In this document: positions 23,583 through 41,602 of the stretch, in pieces
Layout of the letters: each line of letters begins with the position of its first letter
How positions within the stretch are numbered: position 1 is the first letter of the stretch
Assembly: GCA_034509925.1 (NCBI GenBank)
Contig: CM067526.1
Location: 8,012,244-8,076,243 of the forward strand
DNA: 64,000 bases
Origin: Hirudinaria manillensis
Lineage: Eukaryota > Annelida > Clitellata > Hirudinida > Hirudinidae
Direction: 5' to 3'
The notes under the pieces: model-generated
The model's database searches: none
What the model saw: only the letters and a program-made list of their open reading frames with translations
Told to the model about the DNA's origin: nothing
Made by a program: the position numbers and the translations under genes

Positions 23583-25565
23583 ATGGGTCTCGATAATTAT
23601 CTTAGTTTAGATCTTGTTGCCCGTATTAGTGCAGAATTTGAGCAGCAAATATCGCCCTGTTATGGACCCCGCGGCATGGACAAGTTGGTCTCTAGGGGAG
23701 AAAAACTGTCATCAACAAGTTGCGGAGAGGACATGATTCAGTCATTGAATGTTTGGCATCCAATCGGCAAAATAATTATAAAGTCCGTTTTGGATCATTA
23801 TTCTAAAACTGGTGACAGCGTGAAGACTTTTATTATTCTGCTCTCGAATATTCTTAGGAAGTTTGCGGTTATGCAAAGGGAGCAATGTATTCGAGAAGCT
23901 GCTTTTAGAGTTCTATTGTTGAGATCTTTGGAGAAGTTCCGTGTAGGGGTATTTCAAAATTTCATTGTACCCTCGATGGTGAAGGATTGCCTGCACTGTC
24001 ACTGCATTAATAGTGAAACCATGCGAATGGCAATGCATTCATTCCTTTCACAAAGAACCTCAACAGTTGATCACACAGACATTCTCTCCAGAGCACTTTA
24101 CTTAAATCTGGTTGAAGTGAAGTATGAGACCCTAAAGTTGAGATTGAATACATTAATATCTGAATTTGACAATATATGTATTGCATCTTCACATGAACCT
24201 CCAGAAAAATCAAGAATTGAAGAAGTGTTGATAATGCCACAAGATTATTTGACGTACCACCCTCTACCAAATAGTGAAAGCAATAATAAACAAGACTTTG
24301 GATTTGTCTTACTGAAATCAAGTCAGGAAAAGTCTGATATCTGCATATCTGTTGATAAACATGAGCAAGCACTATCTCTCCTAAGCTTTAGGTTGGATCA
24401 AACAAGGAAGTTCTGCAGGCAGTTATCATCAAAAGGGGTCAAGTTATTACTGAGTGACTCAAGGATAGACCATGAATTGAGGAGTTGCTGTTTATTTGAA
24501 AAGATTTCAACAATACAGTATCTTCCTGGAGATGATTTAGACAAACTGTCAAGATATTTTGGCATCTTACCACTGATTGGCATTCATAACATTGCAGAAG
24601 ATGAAGGCTTACAACATTTTGGCTTGTTAAAGTACTTTGGCATTAAAACCATTAATAGCCAAAATTATGCCTACTTGGAACCATCTGCCATCTTACAAAC
24701 AAAATGGAAATATGACATATTTCCATTCCAGATCATAGTCTGTGGGCTTTCAATGAGTGGATGTCAATTGGACCTAAGAAGAATGAAAAATGCATTGAAG
24801 CAATTAAATTCCTGGCTGGTGCCTTACCATGAAATATCAGCAAGTTGTAGAAAGGAAAGCACTTCACCCACCACAATTACTAAACAGTCTGCTTATCACT
24901 ATCATGAAAATTGTGGAGATAATCTTTGTTCTTCATCAAATGCCAAATTGCTATCCTCTTTTGTTGAGGGAGTTTTAACATCTTGTGTCAGTGACAAACT
25001 TTTGTCTTGCAATCCATCTCTCTCATACTGTGGACTCCACATACCAGCCAATGGAGCTTTTGAAACAGCAAACTACTTTCACATAAAAAAATTCATAAGT
25101 AACATAAAACAATGGCATAATCCAACTTTACTAAATCATTGGGAAGGACTTAAAGATTTTTCAGAATTTGAAGTCCAAGTATGCAAAGTGATTGCAGATG
25201 CTTTCATGGAGATTCCATACTTGTTAATAAAAAATTCTCATGCATCAAAATACAGTAAAGCAAGGAATATAGCAAACTTGCTCGATAAATTAAACCAGTT
25301 TGTTGGTGAGGATCCAGTGGTGGAAGTCAATAGTCCAGATGGAATATGTCTTAACGATACTCATCACAATCCCACGATTTTCATGTGCAATGGAAATAAC
25401 AAGTTCATCACTGTAAATTGTAGAACTGGGAAACTCGAAATTTCAGCAGAGAAAAGTCCCATTGAGCCTCTCAGGAGCAAGATTGAGTTAGTTTTTGATA
25501 TACTCCACCTCTGCCAGCAGCTCATCAAACTTGAAGTCATCATACCAGTGCACAAGAATCTATAA
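23583..25565 (+). CDS. BBS10-like chaperonin-related protein
   Basis: A single open frame of 660 residues without introns. It resembles group II chaperonins at the N terminus (CYGPRGMDKLV at about 26-36) and matches BBS10 best: HPIGKIIIKSVLDHYSKTGD followed by SVKTFIILLSNILR (59-92), the KGVKLLLSDSR region in the middle, PANGAFETANYF and AFMEIPYLLIKNSHASKYS near the end. Human BBS10 is slightly longer (about 720). The GDGTT nucleotide motif of true chaperonins is degenerate here (TGDSVKT), as expected for BBS10. Known role: with MKKS, BBS12 and CCT it helps assemble the BBSome for ciliary trafficking. The start chosen is the first methionine, 74 bp after the upstream gene's stop on the same strand; this is the expected N terminus. 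Confidence 0.9.
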   Translation: MGLDNYLSLDLVARISAEFEQQISPCYGPRGMDKLVSRGEKLSSTSCGEDMIQSLNVWHPIGKIIIKSVLDHYSKTGDSVKTFIILLSNILRKFAVMQREQCIREAAFRVLLLRSLEKFRVGVFQNFIVPSMVKDCLHCHCINSETMRMAMHSFLSQRTSTVDHTDILSRALYLNLVEVKYETLKLRLNTLISEFDNICIASSHEPPEKSRIEEVLIMPQDYLTYHPLPNSESNNKQDFGFVLLKSSQEKSDICISVDKHEQALSLLSFRLDQTRKFCRQLSSKGVKLLLSDSRIDHELRSCCLFEKISTIQYLPGDDLDKLSRYFGILPLIGIHNIAEDEGLQHFGLLKYFGIKTINSQNYAYLEPSAILQTKWKYDIFPFQIIVCGLSMSGCQLDLRRMKNALKQLNSWLVPYHEISASCRKESTSPTTITKQSAYHYHENCGDNLCSSSNAKLLSSFVEGVLTSCVSDKLLSCNPSLSYCGLHIPANGAFETANYFHIKKFISNIKQWHNPTLLNHWEGLKDFSEFEVQVCKVIADAFMEIPYLLIKNSHASKYSKARNIANLLDKLNQFVGEDPVVEVNSPDGICLNDTHHNPTIFMCNGNNKFITVNCRTGKLEISAEKSPIEPLRSKIELVFDILHLCQQLIKLEVIIPVHKNL

Positions 25566-25704
25566 TTTCTTGCTTTGAGAAAGAAATGGTTTAAAATTCC
25601 ATCTAAAAGGTGCTTGATTGGGGGAAAATGTCCCTAATTCTGTTACTGTGCATTTGAATGATTGGTTTTTGATTTATGGTGCAACAAAAGATCATAATTA
25701 TAAA

Positions 25705-25710
25705 AATAAA
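25705..25710 (+). promoter_or_regulatory. Polyadenylation signal AATAAA for BBS10
   Basis: Located 140 bp after the BBS10 stop in an A-rich context (taaaaataaaatg). A second AATAAA lies at about 26148. Confidence 0.5.
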
Positions 25711-26306
25711 ATGTTCATTCCCACCTTGACTTTTAAAATCTAAATAAGCTGCTGTTTATAACTCGATAACAAATATTTACCCAAATAGATAAATTCAAAA
25801 TGAATACTCAAAAATCTTCCAATAGCAACTAAGAACTTGTTCACAAAAATATGATCGAGTAAAGAGAATTAGCAAAACGTGACCTCATAATGTCCCAAAC
25901 AAATAGCTACCAAATGTTAATAACGAATATTCGGAACAATGAAATATTTTTGTGAGCAGTTGCAGGAAAATTAATACTATTTGCTTCATGAAACTGAATT
26001 GCATTTCAAGCCAAAAATTGGGAAATTGATACAATGATGATGAAATTGAATAAAAAAATATATGAAAAAAACAAAGCATTTCGATGGTATTTGTTACATT
26101 TGGCCATCAAAGTGATTTTGTGATTGGAAACAATTTGGAAGGATCACAATAAAGTTTTGAGAGCTAAGAGTTTGCAATCTTTTAGCTAGATCGGCAGCTT
26201 TCAATTACGTTTAAACATTTCCATCAAAAAAAGCTTAAGAAAGAGAAAAAATACGACACTGGCACAAGGAATAGAATTAAAAATGCTGCATGGCCTTCTT
26301 GTGGCA

Positions 26307-31381
<5,075 letters not shown>

Positions 31382-33237
31382 TTTCCTTAAATTTGTAGTG
31401 AAATTTACTTTTCATAAAGAACGTAAAGTTTTAATAAAATGTGTCGCGAAAATCAGTTCAATAGACTCTTCACTCGTCTGTTCATCTTAATCTCTGCGCG
31501 GCTCATTTACACAAACGTTAACTAAGTGAATCACTTGCTACTACAAAGGGTATTTGAAAGTTATTGCCCTAAATCTAGCTAACGCTTCCATTGTCAAAGT
31601 AACTCAGAAATATTAATGTTGATAGAATTGCTAATGGATTTTTAAGTTTCCCATGTTTTTCTCGTTTTTATCTAATACCTACCATTCCCAAGTAATCACA
31701 TGTTATTTTCCGAACCGAAATGTCGCTGGCCAGCAACAACATTTAACGTCGAGGAGCATTTTAAAGATGCTTAAATAATGAATATCAGCAAATTTGATGT
31801 GTTTTTCCACATATAGTAGGCTATTTATTTTGGCATATATTCTTGGATAATGTTTGCTACCGAAGCTGCTAAAGGCGGATTTATTAGGTTCCCAATATTA
31901 GACTTTACTAACGAAGCATGACTTTGGTATGGGTATGGTCGTATCCTCATCACCTCAAAGGGGTCATTTTAGTTATTCAAGGGGATTAACAAATCCTCTT
32001 AGTGAGTGTTTATAGTGGTTTGTACTAAAAAGTTGGTGACACTGGAGTTCCTATAGGCCCTTCGCATGCTCAGATTTACTAGTCATTTTTGACTGGCTCT
32101 AACTCCTCTAAGTGGGTCTTCATGGTGTCTTCCAAAGTTTTAGACTGAAAAAATTCTTGGAAACCTCCATGAAGTTGTTAATTCAGTTAATGTTAAACAA
32201 ATTTTGTGTGAACGGAGATTGATAAACTAAACTTTGGATTGCAAAACTTATTCTTATAGCTTATGCGACTGACCAAATATTTTAAAGTTATTAAGACCAA
32301 TTTCCAGTTAATTTGTAGACTAAATCTGAAGGATAGAAATCTAAAGTCAGGAAATTTTGAAATAAATTGAAGTTATATTATTTGCGTATAATTTATTTTT
32401 TTTTAAATGTTCAGTTCTAGACCTGAGTTTCTGGTTACATTAAATTATTTTTTGTACTTGTAGTCCTTATAATTTGATATTTGAAATAAAAGTAGGATTA
32501 ATAATAATTTAAAATTTAATAGCTATAAGTAGTATTAAATATTTATTGCTTACACAAAAACCTTTGGCTTCACTGAAAATTGTTAATTTGGTTGATTATT
32601 TAAGCATTTACTATAGCAAATCGTTCGCCATCGAAATAAACCTATTTCATCTCTAAAAAGGTTTGTATCCGAATCTGCAAATTTTATGAGACATGATAGA
32701 TTTTACAATTAATTTGAGATTTTATAAAAATGTTGTTTATGTGCTTCCGCTTTTCGACCAATAGAAATTGACTTTGTACGTATTCTTGCGCTATTTCAAT
32801 GGTAGCACTGTTTGCCTAGTTTACGTTGCCCCTCTAGTTTATACTGTAAGTAATTTTTATTTGCCCCGATGAATAATTTATTGGCAGCTGATTACCCCGC
32901 TCGATACTCGACAGGACCTGCGAATTTGTTTTTTGTTAAGAAATTCATCAGACTTCGAAATTTTGCTATTGTTAGATGCGGAAAGATGTCACGTTAATTA
33001 ACATTTTGGATTAGGCTTAACTCGTGTCGCCAGTGTTCGCGCTGGTCTCCGATGGTTAAGTTGGATGCTTCTTTTATTATCGCCTTTATGTTTTCCAGGA
33101 GAGGGAAACTTGTAGGCATTGATGTATTTAAAATAAATTATTAAATCATGTACGATGCTAACGTGCTTTTTGATTTGTTTATTTTGTACTTTATTTTAAT
33201 ACGTTGAACCGCATGATAACACAATTTTAAATTGCAG
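31382..33237. promoter_or_regulatory. Divergent intergenic region, copine / CHD
   Basis: About 1.9 kb between the copine start and the first coding exon of the CHD gene. The CHD coding exon begins after an acceptor (attgcag, ending 33237), so at least one 5' untranslated exon must lie in or upstream of this region. It is not identified. A shared promoter is likely from the head-to-head layout; no core element could be assigned with confidence. Confidence 0.45.
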
Positions 33238-33280
33238 CTGAAGAAGATCAGGACTAAAAGTCAAATATTGACCATCGAAA

Positions 33281-36200
33281 ATGGATGAATCAAATTCAGA
33301 CAATTTGAAGAACGAAGGAGAATTAAAATCCGACATTGTGACACAGGGCAATTCTACTCAATCTAGTATTACGGCAGTACAAATGGGTGGTCAGATCAGA
33401 TTAGTAAATCTAAATGAAATTTCTAACGTCCGAAATTTGGTTGGACCTTCCAGAATTCCAGCTAGTACCGGGCAGCCGACTCAGATTTTGAACAATAATC
33501 AGACGTTTCAGTTAGTTGACAATGCCAACCAAGTCATACATGTGGTGAATAACAGTTCTCAAATAAAATATCCAACAAGCTCACAAATCTTAACGCAAGT
33601 TCGAGCTCCACTCTCAGCCAATATAAGTGGAAATACAATCCAAATGGTTGGAAATGGACCACAAGTTTTAAAACCTGGATCTACACTTCAACTTGTCAAA
33701 GGCCAGAATGCACAGCTTGTCCAATATGGGTCTGGGCAAACTATCCAGATGGTGAATGCCATAAATGGTGATCAGATGCTTCCAACAGGAAATCAAACAA
33801 TACAACTGATCAATTCTGGAAATGTTCCTCAGCAACAGCTCAACCAAATTATGAAAGGTTCCGGTTCAAATCAATTTGTGAAGATTCCTTATAGAACAAG
33901 CAATGCCACTTCTTCAATAACAAACAATGTCATTCAAATTCCTTCCAATACCATAACTGCTGTTCCTAACATCAGACTGAATGTTTCTGAGAATGCAGGG
34001 AACATGCAAAGACCTCAACTCCTTCAGTTTGCCATAAACCAGGGCAATCAGGTAACGTTCATTAGGCCTGCCAATGCCGACAGCATTCAACCCAACAATG
34101 CTCAGAATCTGAGGCAAGTCAATCCTCAGCAACTTCAACAGAAGAAATTGCTAGTCCTAGGAAATGCCAATCAGCAAGCTACCTCCCCATCCTTCCGTTT
34201 CTCTCAGCAGGTCATTGCAGGCCAGCAACAAACGCAGGGTGCACCGCTTAGGTTCATTACACGGAGCCCTGCACAACTTCAGGTCAGCACTGCAGGCCAA
34301 GCGCCACAGCTGACATTTTCACTCCTGGCCCCAAAACAGCCAGTCCTTAATACTCCAATTAAGGATGTACAAGACATCATGCAAAAGATGAAGGCAGGAG
34401 TTACTCCTGTCTTGAACTCTCCTCAAACTAGGTTCGTTCTCCAGACAGGGTCGAATCCTGGAATTAAGCAGGCTATACAAGTGGTGAGATTAGTTTTTAA
34501 TGAATCAGAATTGATTGGCTTTTCTTCGAATTACTAATCGTTTGCTTATTTATTTATAACAGGTCGGTCCAGGAGGTAGCGTCGATTCACAAGGTTCTGC
34601 TGTTTACATTTTGACTAATGCACCATCAGGCACTGCTCTCACTCAGATTGCAACCACCAGTGTTTCAAACAAGAATCCTAATAACGTTTTGAAATCTAAA
34701 GTTTTAGCCATACAACCAGGGACTCCGAAGACGACCGCTCAAAGCTCTCTCACTCCGGCAAGGGCGGCCCTGAAATCCAATAGGATAATTGAACAGGCAG
34801 TTGCTAAAGCTCAGGCAGGTGGTATAGAAATCGAGATGACAGAATCAGATGGGAAAAAGAAATGGAAGAGGAAAGGAGAGTTTGGTCAGTGGTCTTGTTG
34901 ATTGTTATGTAATTGGGAATGTTAACATTAGACATTTTATGGCAAAATAGGAATTAGGATTTTATTTTTTGTGTCTTTTGTAGATGAAGCTCCCGAATCA
35001 AACAAGAAAAAGAAAAAGGAGACGAAGCCAAAAGCTGGTGGTTCTGCAGAGGACACCTTGGAAGGCGACATGGACGACAGCAACCTTGATGCCGATAAAT
35101 CAGCCAACTTCAGATCTCAGAACAAGAACCTCAAAAAGAAGAAAAAGTAAATAATCTTTTTTTGTTGTTGCAGAAAGATCACATGATTGCAAACGCAAGC
35201 TGTCATGGAGGATTGCAATCCTTCCAGCAGAAATAAGAAAGCAGCGGCTCTAGACACCACACATGCACGCTAGTTTAATGTTGCTATGGGGCACCTGGGA
35301 AATGGTGCTATTGCTTGGTCAAAGTACCCAATGATATTCTATGCTATACGAATGCAATCAAATTTTGTGAAAGTGATCTTTGGTCTCTATGGAAATTTTT
35401 ATATCTTGCATTTATGTGAATGGATTCTGTTTATGTTTATCTTTCCCAGACTTCCTCCTCCTTCGTTTATGAAAAAGAAAAGGAGAAAGAAGGATGGACA
35501 GGAATCTGATGTTTCTGATTCAGGAATGATGGACTCTGCAGGACCAATTTCACCCTATGGCGATGGTCAAGATCCTCAAGACGGAATGGTGCCAGTAAGT
35601 TTTTCTTTGACGATTCAAATAGTCAGATGCCAAAAGTTGGACGTGGTAAACAAAAGTAACTCGTTCCTTTCAGCAATCCACGAGAAGATCATGTAGAGTC
35701 GTTCAAAGGAAGAAGTACGTGGACGAGCCAGATCTGGGACTGTCGGGAGATGATAGCGGGGATGATTTTGCAACTAAGAAGAAGAGTACGTCCCGAGTGC
35801 CGGTCGCTCCGGAAAGGAATCAAGATTCACAGGATGGATCCGTTTTGGTTGGTTTTGAATTTACGGCGAGTTTTCGTTTTGGTGGAAAAGTTGCTTACAT
35901 TTATTTACAAAACTCAAGGAGGCACAAGATGATGACTCATCAATGGTGATAGAGAAGATTTTGAGTATGAGGATTGTTCAAAGAGAGTTTGAGATCCCTG
36001 AGGTTGGTTGACAAAGGATAATATTTTTATATGACATGTCGTAATGTTTTCATTGTCGTTACATGCAGATCGATTGTTTTGCATGTTTGTAATGCAATAT
36101 ATTAAATAAGTCTAAGACTGTTAAATTCTCTCAAGTATAATAATTTTGGAATGGTTTTTAAAGGACATGGAACTAGACTCGAACGATCTTGACGAAAGGA

Positions 36201-39200
36201 TGAGGCTCATCGACGTGGAAGAGTTTTATGTTAAATACAAAAACTAGTTAGTAATGCTTAATTATTTTCCAAAAATCAAATAGCACTTTCGGATCTATTT
36301 CCGTGTCATGACATCCGTAATCATTCGTTCGATGGTTATTAAGTATTAACCGCATCTTGACAGCTCTTACCTACATTGTGCTTGGAAGACTGCAGAGGAG
36401 TTGGTCCTCGGAGATAAGAGGGCGCCGATGAAGATCAAGAGATTCAAGCTCAAGAGAACGCAACAGGTTTATTCCCAAGAGGTTTGATGGTTTAGTAAGA
36501 AACACCCGATTAATCGAAAACCAAAACGGTTTTTATTTATCTAATGTGCAGGAGGATGAGGATTATTTGTTCAACCCCGACTACACGGAAGTGGATAGAA
36601 TTCTGGATGTGGCCACGACCACGGAAGAGAAGGATGGAGACGTGGTTACGTTCACTCACTACCTGGTCGTTTGGAAATCGTTGCCGTACGAAGAAGCCAG
36701 CTGGGAACTCGAGCAGGATGTTGTGGACTTGCCTAAGATCGAGGCATTCCTCGTCAGAAGGGAGAAGCCTTCCGATGAAGCTCTGAAGGTGAGGAGTCTG
36801 GTTTTTATAAATATCTGCAAATCTACTAAAATTTATTCACTTCTGAATGAAATAACCATGGATGTGTTGCCATGGAAAGTAAGCTTATCCTTGATTGATT
36901 GTCATTGTTTTGAAATACAGTTCAAGCCTAGGCCAACAAACAAGGAGTGGAATGATCTGAAAAAGAGCAAGATATACAAGAATGAAAATACATTGAGAGA
37001 GTATCAGTTGGAGGGGCTTAACTGGCTGACTTTCTGTTATTATAACAAGTTTGTTTCATTTCTATTTGTTCCCATCCTTCACTTCAATTATTCAGTAATT
37101 TCTGAAACTTCGATGATTAATTTGAAATTAATTTGCCATAAATGTTTGTTTGCAGACAAAACTGCATTCTGGCAGATGAAATGGGTCTTGGAAAGACCAT
37201 TCAGAGCATTACCTTCATACAAGAAGTTTTTGATTATGGTATAAGAGGACCTTTCTTGGTTGTTGTTCCTCTCTCTACCATTGGAAATTGGCAAAGGGAA
37301 TTTGAAACCTGGACGACACTGAATGTTGTCGTATTCCACGGCTCCCAAGCTAGCAAGAACATGATACAGCAGTATGAGATGTACTACACTGATGAAAATG
37401 TTAGTTTATTTGTTTTTAGTTTCTTTAGAATCTATGAATTTGGATCAGATGAACATCTAAAATATTTCTTTGGTGCTAACAGGGTGCAAAGGTTCAGGAT
37501 GCTTATAAGTTCAATGTTCTCATCACGACCTTCGAATGCATCCTCTCGGACTATGAAGTTCTCCACCCGATCGAGTGGAGAGTTGCCATATTCGATGAAG
37601 CACACAGGCTCAAGAACAGAAACTGCAAATTATTACAGGCTCTCCAGTGCTATGAATTTGTCAGTTGTTTTCTTATGTTATTTATTTTGTTTATTGATTT
37701 GTAACTTAATATGATAACTCAGTATGGATATTAATAATTTTCTTAAATGAACTTTCAGGAGCACAAGGTGCTGTTGACGGGAACGCCTCTTCAGAACAAT
37801 GTCGACGAGTTGTTCAGTCTTCTCAATTTCCTCGAGCCGAAGCAGTTTTCATCTCTCGATGTTTTCATGTCCGAGTTTGGGAGGCTGGAAACGGAAACCG
37901 AAGTGAACAAGCTCAAAGCCGTAAGTCGTCGACTTTATTCAAATAATAATCTACAATGATAAATGAATTAATTTACATTTTATTCTATAGCTTCTAAAAC
38001 CAATGATGTTGAGGAGATTAAAAGAAGATGTGGAGAAGAACCTGGCCCCTAAGGAGGAGACCATAGTCGAAGTGGAGTTGACCAACATTCAGAAGAAATA
38101 CTACCGAGCCATCCTCGAAAGGAATTTCGTCTTCCTCGCCAAGGGAGCCAACTCGTTGCCCAACTTAATGAACACCATGATGGAACTCAGAAAGTGCTGC
38201 AACCATCCTTACCTCATCACGAGCGCCGAGGAGAAGATTTTGCAGGACTGGAAGATCGAGAAAAACGACTACGAGCACCTTTTCCAGACGCTGGTCACGT
38301 CTTCTGGCAAACTGGTGTTGGTCGACAAACTCTTGCCGAAGCTCAAGGCGAACGGTCACAAAGTCCTAATATTCTCTCAGATGATAAGGGTGTTAGACAT
38401 TTTGGAAGATTACTTGGCACACAAGAAATATCCGTACGAAAGAATCGACGGAAGGATCAGAGGAAACTTGAGACAGGAGGCCATCGACAGGTTCAGCAAG
38501 CCGGATTCGGACAGGTTCGTGTTCTTGTTGTGCACGAGGGCGGGAGGACTCGGCATCAACCTGACCGCCGCGGACACGGTCATCATTTTCGACTCCGACT
38601 GGAACCCTCAGAACGACCTCCAGGCTCAGGCCAGGTGTCACAGGATCGGTCAGAAAAAATCCGTGAAGGTTTACAGGCTCATAACGAGGAACACGTATGA
38701 GAGGGAGATGTTCGACAGGGCGTCTCTTAAGCTAGGCCTTGATAAGGCCGTGTTGCAGTCGATGGGAACGAAAGATATGAATGTTGTAAGATTTGTTTAC
38801 ATTGTTTTGCCGACATGTTGAAACTTGAATTTTCATTTAATAACTAGTCTGTCGTCATTAAAATAGCAAAACCAGTTGTCGAAAAGGGAAATAGAAGATC
38901 TACTCAAGAAGGGCGCCTACGGAGCGTTGATGGACGACGACAATGCCGGAGAAAGGTTTTGCGAGGAGGACATCGATCAGATCCTACAGAGGAGGACTCA
39001 AGTCGTGCAGATAGAGGCAGGAGTCAAGGGCTCCACCTTTGCCAAAGCCAGCTTCAACATGTCCTCGAATAGGACGGACATTGACATCGACGATCCAAAC
39101 TTCTGGCAGAAATGGGCCAAGAAGGTCGACGCAGAAGCCGAGAAAAGCAGAGGAAAGGTGTGTGCAAACGATGATTACGAGGACGACGAGGTCTGTTAAC

Positions 39201-41563
39201 GTCGGAAGCTGTAAACCGTTACGGTCATTATAATAATTATTATTATTTTTCAATCTTTACTCGCAACCGACGACTCGTTTTCAGAGCAACCTGATCGTCG
39301 AGATGCCGAGACAGCGGAAGACGACGAGCAGGTACGGAAAACACGACAACATCGTTGACATGTCGGACTTCGAGAGCAGCAACTCGGATTCGGACTACAA
39401 CGACTTCGAAGATGAAATCGAAGGGAAGAGAGGAAGAAAGAGGAAAAGGGGAAGTAGGTGGGGAAGAGACGACAGGGATGGAAGATATTACACCCGATCT
39501 GACTGCTTCAAGGTCGAAAAGACTCTTCTGGTTTATGGGTGAGGAATTTTGATTGTGAGACTTCTTAAGTTTGAATGAATTTGATTTTAAGGCTTTTGAC
39601 ATTTATTATGAGATTTTAATTCATTGTGTTGTGATTGTTAGGTGGGGAAGATGGAAAGATATGCTGGATCACGCTCGCTTCAAACACCCTCTTGAGATCG
39701 ATGATGTCATCACCATAGCCAGAGCAATGGTTAGCTTGTGAAATCAATTATATCATGCTTCAGATCTTAACTTCATTCATTTTGTTTGCACAGTTGATGT
39801 TCAGTCTCCAACATTACGAGGGAGACGAGAAAATCAAAAAGTTTATCTTTGATTTGATCTCGCCCGAAGACGGGACGGAGAAGGATTACAAAAACCATTC
39901 GGGTCTTTCTGCACCAGTCCCCCGAGGGCGTAAGGGTAAGAAGGTCAAGAAGGACGGTTTGAAGAAGTCACAACTCGAGGATGATCTCTCGAAACTGGAC
40001 ATTGATGTTGATGGCATTTTGAGTGATGAAGGATATAGAAAGCATCTGATAAGACAGTCAAACAAGTATGATTCTTGATTTGAGAATTGTTTTATTATTT
40101 ATTTTTTTCTTGCAATTTAACATGTTATTATTAATCATTACTTGATTGTATGTTATTAAATATTTACTTTCTAAGGGTTCTTCTGAGAGTTCGTCTCCTG
40201 TGTTATTTAAAGACTGAAGTCATAGGAAAGTATGCTGAACAATTGTTGGATGGTGCCCACGTCAGGTTTGTATAAACTTTATAATTGGTCGTCTTACTTT
40301 TTCATAAATTAACAAGCAATAAATTCACTTAGTGGTCCATCATTCAATGAAATCTCAAATCAACATTGAATACATCTTTGTTCTCAGCGAAATCAGTTTG
40401 CCGATCAACAATGCCGACATGGATCTGCCCATCTTCTGGTGGGACAAAGAAGCGGACAAGAGTCTGCTGGTCGGAGTCTTCAAGCACGGATATGAGAAAT
40501 ACAATCTCATGAGAAACGATCCTTGCCTCTGCTTCCTGAACAGGTGCGGCCCTCCCGACGAGAGAGCCGTGCTGGCCGAGCAAAATTCCGAAGCGGAAGA
40601 ATTGAGGTCGGTTTCGTTGCTTGCATCCGATGGCAAAACGTGCTGTCTTCGAATCTCTTATCACGAATCTTCTTATTGCAGAGAAGAGGAGGAAGAGGAT
40701 GAGCAGAAGCCAAAGAAAAGAGGAAGGAAAAGAAAGAAGTTCAAGAAGTTCAAGTGCAACGACGAAGACGACGACTTTGTCAGCTATGACTTCAGAGGCG
40801 ACAGAGGAACCATCATGGGGTCGGACAGCGGGAGCATGTTGGAACACGGAAAGCTTCGATTTCCGCTCGCGTCGGACCTAAACACGAGACTGAGGAGACT
40901 CATTACCAGCCTCCAAAGGTACCACAAACAGGGGATGATGAAGCTTGCCCAGGTGGCTAAGGTAAGCAAATAAAAACATTTGTAATGATTTGATGATCAC
41001 ATTTTCAAATGAAGAATTGCTAATTAGGAATGTGATTAATGATGTTGAATATAATTTCAATGGGTTCTGTTAATGATAGTAATTTAATAGTATTGATGAT
41101 TTTAAGAAACACCTCAAGAGAGAAGGATATATGAAGGAATACAGGGAAGGTGAATCTGAGTACGTTAGTCCGTCAAACTTGAAGTCCATGAGACTCGAGA
41201 GTGTTGGGGACAACCCACTCAGATTGGCTGAGCAGTTGTGAGTAAAAATTGCATTTTTATTCCAATTTGGTTTCCTTGCCGAATTAAGTTGAAGTCTTGT
41301 TGCTCGGATGTTTCACTATTTTCAAATTTTCTAGGAATTGGACGAGAAGAGAAGAAACAGAATTCTACAGAGTCGTTTCGACTTACGGAGTCGAGAGAGA
41401 CGTCACGACTGGGAACTACATCTGGGACACGTTTAGGAAACTGGCCAAGTTGGATAAGAAGAACGATGACACCTTGACGGAATACTTTAAAGCTTTTTAC
41501 CACATGTGCATGAAAGTCTGTCGCAAGTTCCAGTCTGAGGATGAAGGTTAGCTTAGCAACTGC

Positions 41564-41602
<39 letters not shown>

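Noticed and set aside
38165..38700. Long frames antisense to or out of frame with the CHD helicase exon
   Set aside because: Shadows of a GC-richer coding exon; the true frame carries the helicase motifs.
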